Below, one piece after another: positions 8,311 to 16,865 of a DNA stretch of 64,000 bases (position 1 is the stretch's first letter; each line of letters opens with the position of its first letter). The notes beneath the pieces are model-generated. The model did not search any database. It was not told the DNA's origin and was given only the letters and a program-made list of their open reading frames with translations. Source of the stretch: Nonomuraea jiangxiensis. Its GTDB lineage: Bacteria > Actinomycetota > Actinomycetes > Streptosporangiales > Streptosporangiaceae. The position numbers and the translations under genes are program-made. Location: positions 118,022 through 182,021 of the forward strand of contig NZ_FNDJ01000022.1 in the NCBI RefSeq assembly GCF_900099965.1, given 5' to 3'.

Positions 8311-9738
8311 TTAGTCGAGAATGTGGTCGGTGGCGCGGGCGTAGCGGGTGCGGATGGCGGGGACGGCCTCGGCCTCGTAGGTCACCGTGTCCTCCGCCTC
8401 CCACTCCGGGGTGGCGAGGAGGCCGGCGGCCTGGTGGGCGGCGCCGTTGGCGACGTATTCCGCCGGCGGCGGGACCGTGATCGGGACCCCGAAGATCGTG
8501 GGGGCGATGCGGCGGACCGCCTCCGAGCGGGCCGCGCCGCCGATCAGCAGCACCCGCTCCGGCCGCATGCTCATCGCGTCCAGGGCGTCGGCCAGGCCGC
8601 ACAGCATGCCCTCGATGGCCGCCCTGGCCAGGTGGGCCGGGGTCGCGGTGGCGAGGCTGAGCCCGTGGATCGAGCCGGTCGCGGTCGGGCGGTTCGGGGT
8701 GCGCTCGCCCTCCAGGTAGGGCACCAGCGTCAGCCCGCCCGCCCCCGGCGGCGCCTGCAGCGCGAGGTCGCTCAGCTCGTCGAGCCCCACCCCGGCGATG
8801 CGGGCGGCGGCGTCCATGACGCGGGCGGCGTTGAGCGTGGCCACCAGCGGCAGGAACCGCCCGGTCGCGTCGGCGAAACCGGCGACCGTGCCCGTGGGGT
8901 CGGCGCTGGGCGACTCGGTGACCGCGAACACGGTGCCGGACGTGCCCAGCGACACCACGACGTCGCCCGGCCGGGCACCCACCCCGAGCGCGGCGGCCAT
9001 GTTGTCCCCCGTGCCCGGCGCGATCAGCACCGGTCCTGCGCCCCCGGTGGCCGCGCCCACCTCGTCCACCGGTCCCAGCACCCGGGGCAGCAGCGGGATC
9101 GAGCCGAAGGCGGCCTTGAGGAGGTCGGTGCGGTAGGCGCCGGTGGCCGGGGACCAGTAGCCGGTGCCGGAGGCGTCGCCGCGGTCGGTGGTGAGGTGGT
9201 CGAGGGGCGGCGGCGGGGCGTCCGCCCAGGACGGGATGTCGAGGGTTCCGGTGCGCAGCGCGCCCGCCAGGCGCCAGGTGAGCCAGTCGTGGGGCAGGCA
9301 CACGGCGGCCGTGCGCCGCGCGTTGTCCGGCTCGTTCTCGGCCAGCCAGCGCAGCTTCGTCACCGTGAACGACGCCACGGGCACCAGGCCGACCGCGTCG
9401 GCCCACGCCTGCGCCCCGCCCAGCTCGGTCACCAGGTCGCGGGCGGCGCTGGCGGAGCGGGTGTCGTTCCACAGCAGGGCCTCGCGTACGACGGCGCCGG
9501 ACTCGTCCAGGCAGACCATGCCGTGCTGCTGGCCGGCCACGCTGATGGCCGCCACGTCGTCGAGCCCGCCGGCCTCTTCGAGGGCCCGCAGGAGAGCGGC
9601 CCACCAGTGCGACGGGTGGACCTCGGTGCCGTCGGGATGCGGGGCACGGCCCTGGCGCACCAGGGCGCCCGTCGTCGCGTCCCGAATGACGACCTTGCAA
9701 CTCTGGGTCGACGAATCGACCCCGGCGACCAGCGTCAC
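8311..9738 (-). CDS. xylB: Xylulokinase
   Basis: 475 residues of the FGGY sugar-kinase family. It has N-terminal GVDSSTQSCK (phosphate loop), ISVAGQQHGMV (substrate contact region), GTGDNMAAALG, SLGTSGTVF and a C-terminal LLIGGAARS adenosine-binding segment. It phosphorylates D-xylulose in the cytoplasm to xylulose 5-phosphate for the pentose phosphate pathway. Its start overlaps the xylA stop by 4 nt, which fixes the pairing and the substrate assignment. No xylose transporter or ROK-type XylR lies next to it here. Confidence 0.93.
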   Translation of the reverse strand: MTLVAGVDSSTQSCKVVIRDATTGALVRQGRAPHPDGTEVHPSHWWAALLRALEEAGGLDDVAAISVAGQQHGMVCLDESGAVVREALLWNDTRSASAARDLVTELGGAQAWADAVGLVPVASFTVTKLRWLAENEPDNARRTAAVCLPHDWLTWRLAGALRTGTLDIPSWADAPPPPLDHLTTDRGDASGTGYWSPATGAYRTDLLKAAFGSIPLLPRVLGPVDEVGAATGGAGPVLIAPGTGDNMAAALGVGARPGDVVVSLGTSGTVFAVTESPSADPTGTVAGFADATGRFLPLVATLNAARVMDAAARIAGVGLDELSDLALQAPPGAGGLTLVPYLEGERTPNRPTATGSIHGLSLATATPAHLARAAIEGMLCGLADALDAMSMRPERVLLIGGAARSEAVRRIAPTIFGVPITVPPPAEYVANGAAHQAAGLLATPEWEAEDTVTYEAEAVPAIRTRYARATDHILD

Positions 9739-10880
9739 CCGCGAACTCCTAACACGTGCTCCAGCGCCAGCTGGTTGAGATGGGTGAAATGGTAACCGCG
9801 GGCGGCGGCCGCGTCGGCGTCGAAATCGTCGTCCGCCAGGTCGGCCAGGGTCTCGCCGCGGTTGAGGGTGGGCAGCCCGAGTTCGTCGACGCGGGCGGCC
9901 CGGAGTGCCTCCCGCACTTCCGGATCAGCTCTGAAATTTCGGGCTTTATCGCGAAGTATCAGGTATGTCCGCATGTTGGCCGCGGCCGACACCCACACGT
10001 CGTCGCGGTCCTCCGTACGCAGCGGCTTGTAGTCGAAGTGCCGCGGCCCGTCGTAGCCGCCGTGCTCCAGCAGGTCCACCAGGAAGAAGGCGCTCATCAC
10101 GTCGCCGTGGCCGAAGACCAGGTCCTGGTCGAAGCGGGGCCCGTGCTGGCCGTTGAGGTCGATGTGGAACAGCTTGCCGTGCCAGAGCGCCTGCGCGATC
10201 CCGTGCACGAAGTTGAGCCCGGCCATCTGCTCGTGGCCGACCTCGGGGTTGAGGCCCACCATCTCGGGGTGCTCCAGCTCGCCGATCAAGGCCAGGGCGT
10301 GCCCGATCGTCGGCAGCAGGATGTCGCCGCGCGGCTCGTTGGGCTTGGGCTCGATGGCGAAGCGGATGCCGTAGCCGCGCTCGCGCACGTAGTCGCAGAG
10401 CAGGTCGATGGCCTCCTTGTAGCGGGCGAGCGCCGCGCGTACGTCCTTGGCCGCGTCGGACTCGGCCCCCTCCCGGCCGCCCCAGAAGACGTAGGTGGTG
10501 GCGCCCAGCGAGGCGGCCAGGTCGAGGTTGCGCGTGACCTTGCGCAGTGCGTGCCGCCGCACGTCGCGGTCGTTGCTGGTGAAGGCCCCGTCGCGGAAGA
10601 CGGGGTGGGTGAACAGGTTGGTGGTGGCCATGGGCACTTTCAGCCCGGTTTCAGCAAGCGCTTTCCTGAACGCCGCGACAGCCCGGTCACGATCGGGCTC
10701 GACCGCCAGCAGATCGTCGTCATGGAAGGTGACACCGTAGGCCCCCAGCTCGGCCAGCCGGTGCACGCTCTCCACCGGGTCGAGCGGCGCCCGCGTGGCG
10801 TCCCCGAACGGATCGCGCGCCTGCCAGCCGACCGTCCACAGACCGAAGGTGAATCGATCGTCAGGGGTTGGCTCGTACAT
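9735..10880 (-). CDS. xylA: Xylose isomerase
   Basis: 381 residues, about the length of actinobacterial class I xylose isomerases. Catalytic and metal residues are visible: the His/Asp pair in TFHDDDL (near residue 54), Glu and Lys in EPKPNEP (near 181), Glu and His in NPEVGHE (near 217), the Asp set in HIDLNGQHGPRFDQD and Asp in FDYKP (near 287). It interconverts D-xylose and D-xylulose using two divalent metals. It is the first gene of the xylAB operon. Confidence 0.95.
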   Translation of the reverse strand: MYEPTPDDRFTFGLWTVGWQARDPFGDATRAPLDPVESVHRLAELGAYGVTFHDDDLLAVEPDRDRAVAAFRKALAETGLKVPMATTNLFTHPVFRDGAFTSNDRDVRRHALRKVTRNLDLAASLGATTYVFWGGREGAESDAAKDVRAALARYKEAIDLLCDYVRERGYGIRFAIEPKPNEPRGDILLPTIGHALALIGELEHPEMVGLNPEVGHEQMAGLNFVHGIAQALWHGKLFHIDLNGQHGPRFDQDLVFGHGDVMSAFFLVDLLEHGGYDGPRHFDYKPLRTEDRDDVWVSAAANMRTYLILRDKARNFRADPEVREALRAARVDELGLPTLNRGETLADLADDDFDADAAAARGYHFTHLNQLALEHVLGVRG

Positions 10881-10909
10881 GGTTCGATGCTCCCCTGGCG
10901 ATCAGTTGT

Positions 10910-11098
10910 TCACAAGCCCGAAGGATCACGCCCCACGCTGATCTCTTCCGCGATCTTGCGGATCTCCGCCGCCTCAAGCCCGGGAGCCTTGGGCAGCTGA
11001 CGCATCAGCGCGTCCATCACCACCGGCACGGGCTGGCCTGCGAAGCGGCCCGCGATCCCGTGAACCGTCCTGAACAGTGCCTCTTCGGTGTCGTGCAT
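10910..11098 (-). CDS. Small conserved-looking protein, function unknown
   Basis: 62 residues from ATG 11098, chosen because CGAGGAGAGG lies directly upstream; the reading frame stays open to 11254 but that extension looks non-coding. The protein is mostly helical and soluble (EEALFRTVHGIAGRF, VVMDALMRQLPKAPGLE). It is 29 bp upstream of xylA on the same strand, so may be co-transcribed. I do not recognise a family. Confidence 0.5.
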   Translation of the reverse strand: MHDTEEALFRTVHGIAGRFAGQPVPVVMDALMRQLPKAPGLEAAEIRKIAEEISVGRDPSGL

Positions 11099-11289
11099 CG
11101 CCTCTCCTCGTCCGGGTACCGGGAGAACGCTACGGCCTCCGCCCGACAGTTCGTGCCACCTCCGCCCGCGTGTTCGTGACGGTGACACGAATCCCTCGTG
11201 GCCGCCGTCCCATCCAGCCAGCCGGTCCCTCCCTCGATTTAGTTGAAGGCTCATATACTCGAACGGGACTACGTCGAAGGGGGTACGCC

Positions 11290-11799
11290 ATGCCCGTCCA
11301 GCGGCTCAACCACGCGGTGCTTTACGTCCGCGACGTGGAACGCAGCGTCGCTTTCTACCGTGAGGCCCTCGGCTTCGAGATCGTGATGGGTATGCGGGGC
11401 GCCGCCTTCCTCCAGGCTCCCGGCTCCACCAACGACCACGACCTGGGGCTGTTCGAGATCGGCCCGGCCGCGACCGCCTCGCCCGCCGGGCGCACCTCCG
11501 TCGGCCTCTATCACCTGGCGTGGGAGGTCGACACCCTGGAGGAGCTGGAGCGGGTCGCGGCCAAGCTGGTCGAGCTGGACGCCCTGGTCGGCTCCTCCGA
11601 CCACGGCACCACCAAGGCGCTCTACGCGCGGGACCCGGACGGGCTGGAGTTCGAGGTGTCGTGGCTGGTGCCGGCCTCGCTGCTGACCGAGGAGATCCTG
11701 GCCGCCCGGTCCAGCATCCGCCCGCTCGACCTGCCCGCCGACAAGCAGCGCTACGGCGCCCAGACCCGCGGCGGCGTCGGCGTGTCCATACCGGTCTGA
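11290..11799 (+). CDS. VOC-family (glyoxalase/dioxygenase-fold) protein
   Basis: 169 residues from ATG 11290 after GAAGGGGG. The first half has the VOC start (LNHAVLYVRDVERSVAFYREALGFE) and the second repeat shows GLYHLAWEV..., YARDPDGLEFEVSW. The metal-binding pattern His ... His ... Glu is plausible (H near 7, H near 80, E near 122). Length and motifs resemble extradiol dioxygenase-like enzymes more than a glyoxalase I. The substrate cannot be read. Confidence 0.85.
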   Translation: MPVQRLNHAVLYVRDVERSVAFYREALGFEIVMGMRGAAFLQAPGSTNDHDLGLFEIGPAATASPAGRTSVGLYHLAWEVDTLEELERVAAKLVELDALVGSSDHGTTKALYARDPDGLEFEVSWLVPASLLTEEILAARSSIRPLDLPADKQRYGAQTRGGVGVSIPV

Positions 11800-11888
11800 A
11801 GGTATGAAGGTACGGTGGGAAGTGTTCGGCTCCGACGGAGACGTCAAACGGAAAGCCCTCCCACGGAAATCCTTCATGGAGAGCGGTC

Positions 11889-12140
11889 ATGCCAAGCGAT
11901 CCTGATCATGTGCTCGACGCCATCGACGGTGTCGTCGACGAGTGGGAGACGTTGAGCGCCGACGCCATGCGCTGGGCGCCTCCCGAGAGCAAGAGTCCCG
12001 ACCTCGTGTCCGAGGTGACCGAGATCTTCACTCCGCTGGTCAACGCGTTCTCTCAGGCGCTGCGCCCGGTGGGCGACGCGTTCGAGCGCGTCCTGCACGC
12101 GTTCGACGATGACGACGACGGCCCCGTCCGCCCGGCCTGA
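11889..12140 (+). CDS. Small acidic hypothetical protein
   Basis: 83 residues, very acidic, with a C-terminal run FDDDDDG. GAGAGCGG precedes the ATG. It is helical in character and has no Cys, signal peptide or membrane segment. It stands alone between a VOC gene and a convergent radical SAM gene. No family recognised. Confidence 0.55.
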   Translation: MPSDPDHVLDAIDGVVDEWETLSADAMRWAPPESKSPDLVSEVTEIFTPLVNAFSQALRPVGDAFERVLHAFDDDDDGPVRPA

Positions 12141-12198
12141 TCCCGGCACCTGATCGGGCCGCCTGCCCCGCCTCAAGCCCGACCCCTGGGCCTCGCGT

Positions 12199-13479
12199 TC
12201 AGGTGGCGCGCCTGCGCCGGGTCCGCCGTGGATAGGCCTTGGCCGTCTCGGCCAGGCGCGCGGCGTGCTCGGCCTGCTTGCGCCAGTGCCCGTAGGCCTC
12301 GCCACGCTGGGCCAGCCGGTCGAGCTCGCTCATGGTCGACAGCGGGATGAACGCCGGCTCGGCGTCCCGCCACGGCGTGCCCGGCAGCGGCATGAACGTG
12401 TGCGTGTGGATGCGGGCTCCGAGCTCCGTGAGATCGGCGGCGAGCCGCAGCGACTCCGCCTGGTCCTGCTCGGACTCCCCCGGCATGCCGAAGATGAAGT
12501 CGACATTGGGCCGGAAACCGTGCTCGACCGCGATCCTGACGGCATCGCGTACGGGCGAGGTGTCGTGCCCGCGCCCCGAGGCGGCCAGCATCCGGTCGGA
12601 GCCCGACTGGGCGCCGATGATCAGGTTGTCGTTGGCCACATAGCGCTTGAGCAGGCGCATGGCCTCGGGGGTGACGTGCTCCGGGCGCACTTCCGAGGGG
12701 AAGCTGCCGAAGAACACCCGGCCGTGCGCCGGCAGCTCCTCCTTGACCCCGGCCAGCAGCTCCTCCACCGCGCCGAGGTCGGGATCGGGCCCGGCCGAGC
12801 CGTACGAGAGCGAGGTCGGGGTGATGAACCGGACGTCGCGCAGGCCCTTGGCGACCATGCCACGAACGTGCTCGCGCACGCTGGCGACCGAGCGGTGGCG
12901 GAACTGCCCGCCGAACATGAACGGCGTCTGGCAGAACCGGCACGTGTAGCGGCAGCCCCGGGTGATCTCGATCGGCCCCTTCCTGTCCGAGAAGGACGGG
13001 AAGGTGTCGAGCGGCAGCTGCGGCGCCGGCCTGGTGCGCAGCGCCACGCCGTCGGCGTCCTTGACCGCCAGCCCGGGGACGGAGGTGAGCGGCTCGTCCT
13101 CCTGGAGCGCCCGGACCAGGGAGATGATCGTGGACTCCCCCTCGCCGATCGCCGCGAGGTCCCAGCCGGCGTCGATCACCTGCTGCGGCTCGGCGGTGGC
13201 GTGCACGCCGCCCGCGATGTGCAGCCCCCGCCCGCCGCTGAGCGACCTGACCACGGCCAGCTCGGCGGCCATGGCCTCGGCGTCGGGCGAGTAGAACGAC
13301 CACAGCACGACAATCCGGTCGGCGTCACTGGCCGCGATGTGCCCGGCGGTCTCCTCGGGCGTCGTGCCGTAGCGCAGCTCGTGCTCCACCCCCGAGCTCT
13401 CCAGGGCGGCGAGCACCGCGTGCACGCCGTACGTCACCGCCTTGCGGTATCGGACCACCACACTCACTGCCAGCGCCAC
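12199..13479 (-). CDS. B12-binding domain / radical SAM protein
   Basis: 426 residues. An N-terminal Rossmann-like cobalamin-binding domain (residues 1-130, with DRIVVLWSFY and IAGGVHATAEPQ) is followed by a radical SAM domain with the 4Fe-4S motif CRYTCRFC (CxxxCxxC) near residue 175. Later segments (GAQSGSDRML, FIFGMPGE) fit the class B / TIGR04013-like group. Such enzymes run radical methylations or rearrangements; the substrate is unknown. No partner biosynthetic cluster is adjacent. The C-terminus is Arg-rich. Confidence 0.85.
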   Translation of the reverse strand: MALAVSVVVRYRKAVTYGVHAVLAALESSGVEHELRYGTTPEETAGHIAASDADRIVVLWSFYSPDAEAMAAELAVVRSLSGGRGLHIAGGVHATAEPQQVIDAGWDLAAIGEGESTIISLVRALQEDEPLTSVPGLAVKDADGVALRTRPAPQLPLDTFPSFSDRKGPIEITRGCRYTCRFCQTPFMFGGQFRHRSVASVREHVRGMVAKGLRDVRFITPTSLSYGSAGPDPDLGAVEELLAGVKEELPAHGRVFFGSFPSEVRPEHVTPEAMRLLKRYVANDNLIIGAQSGSDRMLAASGRGHDTSPVRDAVRIAVEHGFRPNVDFIFGMPGESEQDQAESLRLAADLTELGARIHTHTFMPLPGTPWRDAEPAFIPLSTMSELDRLAQRGEAYGHWRKQAEHAARLAETAKAYPRRTRRRRAT

Positions 13480-13494
13480 GTCCCGCAGCGTAAC

Positions 13495-14067
13495 TCAGCC
13501 GAGCCTGATGGGGCGCAACGCCCCGGTGAGCTTGGCCAGCTCGGCGAGCATGTCGTCGGCGGCCGAGTTCATCACGTCGTTGGGGCGCAGGGTGCCGTCA
13601 TCGTTCCTGAACTGGGCCAGGAACGGGATGATCACCCCCTCCAGCACCGGGACCATCTTCAGGGAGGCGGTCACCTGGCGCAGGCCGTTCACGGCGCGGG
13701 TGCCGCCGGAGACGCCTCCGTAGCTGACGAACCCGACCGGCTTGTGGTGCCACTCGTGGTGCAGGTAGTCCAGGGCGTTCTTCAGCACGGCGGTGAAGCT
13801 GTGGTTGTACTCGGGGGTCACGAACACGAAGGCGTCGCCACGGTCGACGGTGGCGCTCCACTCCTTGGTGTGCGCGTTGACGTACTGCTTGAGCCGGGGG
13901 TGGTGCGGCTCGTCCAGGAACGGCAGCGCGACCTCGGCCAGGTCGATCAGCTCCACGTCGAACTCTTCCGAGTCCACGGCCCTGCCGTGGATCCACTCGG
14001 CGACACTGCGCCCCGCCCGGCCTGGGCGGGTGCTGGCGACGATGATCTGCAAGACGGGCTTGCCCAT
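13495..14067 (-). CDS. NADPH-dependent FMN reductase
   Basis: 190 residues with the flavodoxin-like fold of the NADPH-dependent FMN reductase family: ASTRPGRAGRSVAEW binds flavin phosphate near residue 10, and TPEYNHSFTAVLKNALDYL near 84 is the classic family motif. It probably reduces FMN or quinones and azo compounds in the cytosol. It is transcribed divergently from an HxlR regulator, with a perfect palindrome in between, so is a likely target of that regulator. Confidence 0.92.
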   Translation of the reverse strand: MGKPVLQIIVASTRPGRAGRSVAEWIHGRAVDSEEFDVELIDLAEVALPFLDEPHHPRLKQYVNAHTKEWSATVDRGDAFVFVTPEYNHSFTAVLKNALDYLHHEWHHKPVGFVSYGGVSGGTRAVNGLRQVTASLKMVPVLEGVIIPFLAQFRNDDGTLRPNDVMNSAADDMLAELAKLTGALRPIRLG

Positions 14068-14094
14068 GACTGCTCCAAAGGGGGCTCGTAGGTG

Positions 14095-14119
14095 AGTTGC
14101 TCAACATTATTGAGCAACT
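14095..14119. promoter_or_regulatory. Operator-like perfect inverted repeat
   Basis: AGTTGCTCAA (14095-14104) and TTGAGCAACT (14110-14119) form a 10-bp perfect inverted repeat with a CATTA spacer. It lies in the 84-bp gap between the FMN reductase and the divergent HxlR gene. HxlR-type regulators commonly bind such dyads, so this is the probable shared operator. Confidence 0.75.
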
Positions 14120-14151
14120 AAACATTTCTTAGCAAATGCTAGGATCACCCC

Positions 14152-14484
14152 GTGAGCCTCACTTCCGTCTGCGTGCGCTTCCACACCGCCCTTGAGCTCA
14201 TCGGCGCCCGGTGGTCCGGAGCGGTGATCCACATGATCTTCAAGGGCGCCCACCGCTACGCCGACCTCAAGGCCGCCATCCCCGGCATCAACGACACGAT
14301 GCTGGCCCGGCGCCTGCGCGAGCTGGAGGCCGCCGGCCTCGTCGAGCGGCGCGTGCTGGCCACCTCACCGGTGCGGGTGGAATACCACCTGACCGAGATG
14401 GGCCGGGAGCTGCGCCCGGTCCTGGACGAGCTGGTGACCTGGGCGCACAAGTGGATCCCGCTGCCCGAGGCGAGGTCCGCCTAG
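14152..14484 (+). CDS. HxlR-family transcriptional regulator
   Basis: 110 residues of winged helix-turn-helix: ALELIGARWSGAVIHMI, FADLKAAIPGIN-like recognition region and RRLRELEAAGLVERR wing. This is the standard single-domain HxlR length. The GTG start has a TAGGAT element (14140-14145) only 6 nt before it, suggesting a leaderless message. It is probably a repressor of the divergent FMN reductase through the palindrome at 14095-14119, sensing quinones, aldehydes or redox state; the signal is inferred from the family. There is one Cys near the N-terminus (SVC). Confidence 0.9.
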   Translation: MSLTSVCVRFHTALELIGARWSGAVIHMIFKGAHRYADLKAAIPGINDTMLARRLRELEAAGLVERRVLATSPVRVEYHLTEMGRELRPVLDELVTWAHKWIPLPEARSA

Positions 14485-14502
14485 GCACCGGCCCGCGATC
14501 CC

Positions 14503-14958
14503 ATGACCGGCCTGGGCACGTTGCTGCGCCACGTACACGAGCTGATGGACGGCGCCATCAGCGACCACTACGCGGACCTCGGCCTGCCCGAATACCGCCC
14601 CCGCTTCTCCCCCGTAGTCCGCACGCTCGTGTCGCAGGGCCCGATGGCCATCCGCGACCTCGCCACGGCGATCGGCGTGACGCACTCGGCGGCCAGCCAG
14701 ACGGTGGTGGAGATGCGGCGCTGCGACCTGGTCACCCTGGAGAAGGGCGCGGACGCCCGGCAGCGCATCGTCCACCTCACCCCGAAGGCCCAGGCCACGC
14801 TGCCCGAGATCGAGGCCGAGTGGGCGGCGACGGAGCGGGCGGTGCGCGAGCTGGACGCGGAGCTGCCGGTGCCGCTGGCCGAGGTGCTCAGGGCCACCGT
14901 GGAGGCCCTGGAACGCCGTCCGTTCCGAGATCGCATCGAGGCCGCGCGGGCAGGCTAG
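14503..14958 (+). CDS. MarR-family regulator
   Basis: 151 residues. A winged helix (RDLATAIGVTHSAASQTVVEMRRCDLVTLEKGADARQR) is flanked by dimerisation helices, the usual MarR layout. It begins 18 nt after the HxlR gene on the same strand, so may be co-transcribed. No ligand can be inferred. The MFS gene starts about 115 bp downstream. Confidence 0.85.
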   Translation: MTGLGTLLRHVHELMDGAISDHYADLGLPEYRPRFSPVVRTLVSQGPMAIRDLATAIGVTHSAASQTVVEMRRCDLVTLEKGADARQRIVHLTPKAQATLPEIEAEWAATERAVRELDAELPVPLAEVLRATVEALERRPFRDRIEAARAG

Positions 14959-15074
14959 ACTGCCGGACATGACCTGGCGACATTGATGACTTACCACGGG
15001 CCGGCGCGAGGCGCGCGGGCCTCCGAGAGCGGCAAGCACTCGGAGTCCCCGTTCGTCCTCCCGGAAGGCCTCAT

Positions 15075-16244
15075 ATGCTTGTCGCGAAGCTGTACGCTTA
15101 CGCGTTCCTGAGCGATTTCATCCTTATCTATCCGATCTATGCCCTGCTGTTCGACGACGCGGGGCTATCGGTCGCGGAGACCTCCTCCCTGTTCGTCATC
15201 TGGTCGGTGACGGGCATGGTGCTGGAGATCCCCTCCGGCGCCTGGGCCGACGCGGTGTCCCGGCGTCTGCTCCTCTGCCTGGGCCCGTTGCTGGCCGGCC
15301 TGGGCTACGCGCTGTGGATCCTCTACCCGTCCTACTGGGTGTTCGCCCTGGGCTTCGTGCTCTGGGGAGCCCAGGGGGCACTGGTCTCCGGCGCCTACGA
15401 GGCCCTGGCCTACGAGGAGCTGGAGCGGCGTGGCGAGAAGGACCGCTACGTCGTCGTCATGGGCCGGGCCACCTCCATCGGCCTCGTCGGCAGCGCGGCG
15501 GCGATCGGCCTGGCGGTGCCGGTGTTCGCGGGCGGCGGCTACCTCGCCGTGGGCGCGGCCAGCGTAGTGGTCTGCGTGCTGTGCGCGGCCACCGCGCTGA
15601 CGCTGCCCGAGCACAGGACGCGCGGCGGCGACGCGGACGACGGCCGTTACTGGGCGACGCTGCGGGCCGGGATCGAGGAGGCCCGCGGTGACCGGGGCGT
15701 GCTGCACGCGGTTCTGCTGCTCGCCTTCGTGACGGCGATCTGGGGGGCACTGGAGGAATACGTGCCCTTCCTCGCGGCGGAGTCGGGCGTGGCCAAGACG
15801 GCCGTCCCGGCGGTGATCCTCCTGGTGTGGGTCGGCGCCACGGCGGGCGGCCTGCTGTCCGGGCTCGCGGCCCGCCTCACCTCCCGCCGGTACGCCCTGA
15901 TGCTCGCGCTGGCGGCGCCGGCCATGGCCGTGGGGGCGCTCATCGGGCACCCGGCCGGGTTCGTGCTGATCGCCGTGGCCTTCGGGGCGTTCCAGCTCGC
16001 CGGGGTGGTGGCCGACGCCCGGCTCCAGGAACGCATCACCGGTGAGGCCAGGGCCACCGTCACGTCCGTCGCCGGGCTGGGCGAGAACCTGGTCACGGTC
16101 GCCGTGTACGGGACCTACGGGGCGCTGTCGCCGTACCTGTCGCACGGCACGACGTTCGCGCTGCTGCTCCTGCCGTACGTGCTGATCGCCCTGCTCACGG
16201 CCCGTCGCGGCCCCGCCAGGCCGGCCTCGCTGCTGGATCAGTAA
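15075..16244 (+). CDS. MFS transporter
   Basis: 389 residues and 12 hydrophobic segments in two bundles of six, with a Major Facilitator loop 2-3 motif (GAWADAVSRRLL) near residue 57. It resembles small drug or metabolite exporters of the YfmO/multidrug type. The MarR and HxlR regulators upstream make a regulated efflux pump plausible. The last 50 bp overlap the convergent gene at 16195-16689. Confidence 0.85.
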   Translation: MLVAKLYAYAFLSDFILIYPIYALLFDDAGLSVAETSSLFVIWSVTGMVLEIPSGAWADAVSRRLLLCLGPLLAGLGYALWILYPSYWVFALGFVLWGAQGALVSGAYEALAYEELERRGEKDRYVVVMGRATSIGLVGSAAAIGLAVPVFAGGGYLAVGAASVVVCVLCAATALTLPEHRTRGGDADDGRYWATLRAGIEEARGDRGVLHAVLLLAFVTAIWGALEEYVPFLAAESGVAKTAVPAVILLVWVGATAGGLLSGLAARLTSRRYALMLALAAPAMAVGALIGHPAGFVLIAVAFGAFQLAGVVADARLQERITGEARATVTSVAGLGENLVTVAVYGTYGALSPYLSHGTTFALLLLPYVLIALLTARRGPARPASLLDQ

Positions 16245-16689
16245 CGAGAGGAATCCGCTTGGGCAGCGGCGGCGGCCCAGGGGTCTCCTCCTCCTCGGGG
16301 GGAGGGGGAGGCCCCGGCCTGGATTTCCGCCAACGCGAGGGGAAGACCGAGGCGGCCAGCAGCACGCAGCCGATGACCAGCGACCAGGTGTGGACCAGGG
16401 CCGAATAGCGGGCCAGATATTCGGTCGGCACCAGGTCGTACCACAACCGCTCGTCACCGCCCAGGGCCGTGCGCGCCAGCGCCGCCCCCGCCAGCCCGGC
16501 GAAGGCCAGGCCCGGCAGCAACGAGGTGAGCGGCGACACCCTGGACCCCGCCAGCACGCCGACCAGGATCGCCACACCGGCGACCGCGGCGATGGAGTTG
16601 TACAGGAAACCTGCTGCGATCAACAGCGTGGCCAGCACCCCGCCGACGGCGCCGAGCGTATGACGGACACCATTACCCACGGCGAACAC
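16195..16689 (-). CDS. Membrane protein with a proline-rich tail
   Basis: 164 residues with four hydrophobic segments in the first 110, then a cytoplasmic-looking tail holding PPPPPEEEE and basic residues. Family not recognised. Its 3' end overlaps the 3' end of the MFS gene by 50 bp on the opposite strand, so one of the two C-termini may be shorter than drawn. Confidence 0.5.
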   Translation of the reverse strand: MFAVGNGVRHTLGAVGGVLATLLIAAGFLYNSIAAVAGVAILVGVLAGSRVSPLTSLLPGLAFAGLAGAALARTALGGDERLWYDLVPTEYLARYSALVHTWSLVIGCVLLAASVFPSRWRKSRPGPPPPPEEEETPGPPPLPKRIPLVTDPAARPAWRGRDGP

Positions 16690-16865
16690 CTCCAGTCACG
16701 GCGAACCCTACTCAACCCTCCGCATCCCCGCCTTTAAGGCGCAAACTTCCAATTCAGGTCTTAGCCCGGAATATGGCCATAACACCGAAATAGGGTCTCT
16801 TTGGCATCTAAGCAGGATTCATAGCAGCCGTTAACTTGACAGCACCCCCCACCCGAGGAGTGCGC

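Noticed and set aside
8102..9700. Long minus-strand open frame overlapping xylB
   Set aside because: It is the shadow frame of xylulokinase, rich in Arg, Gly, Pro and Ala with no domain; xylB has clear kinase motifs and the xylA overlap.
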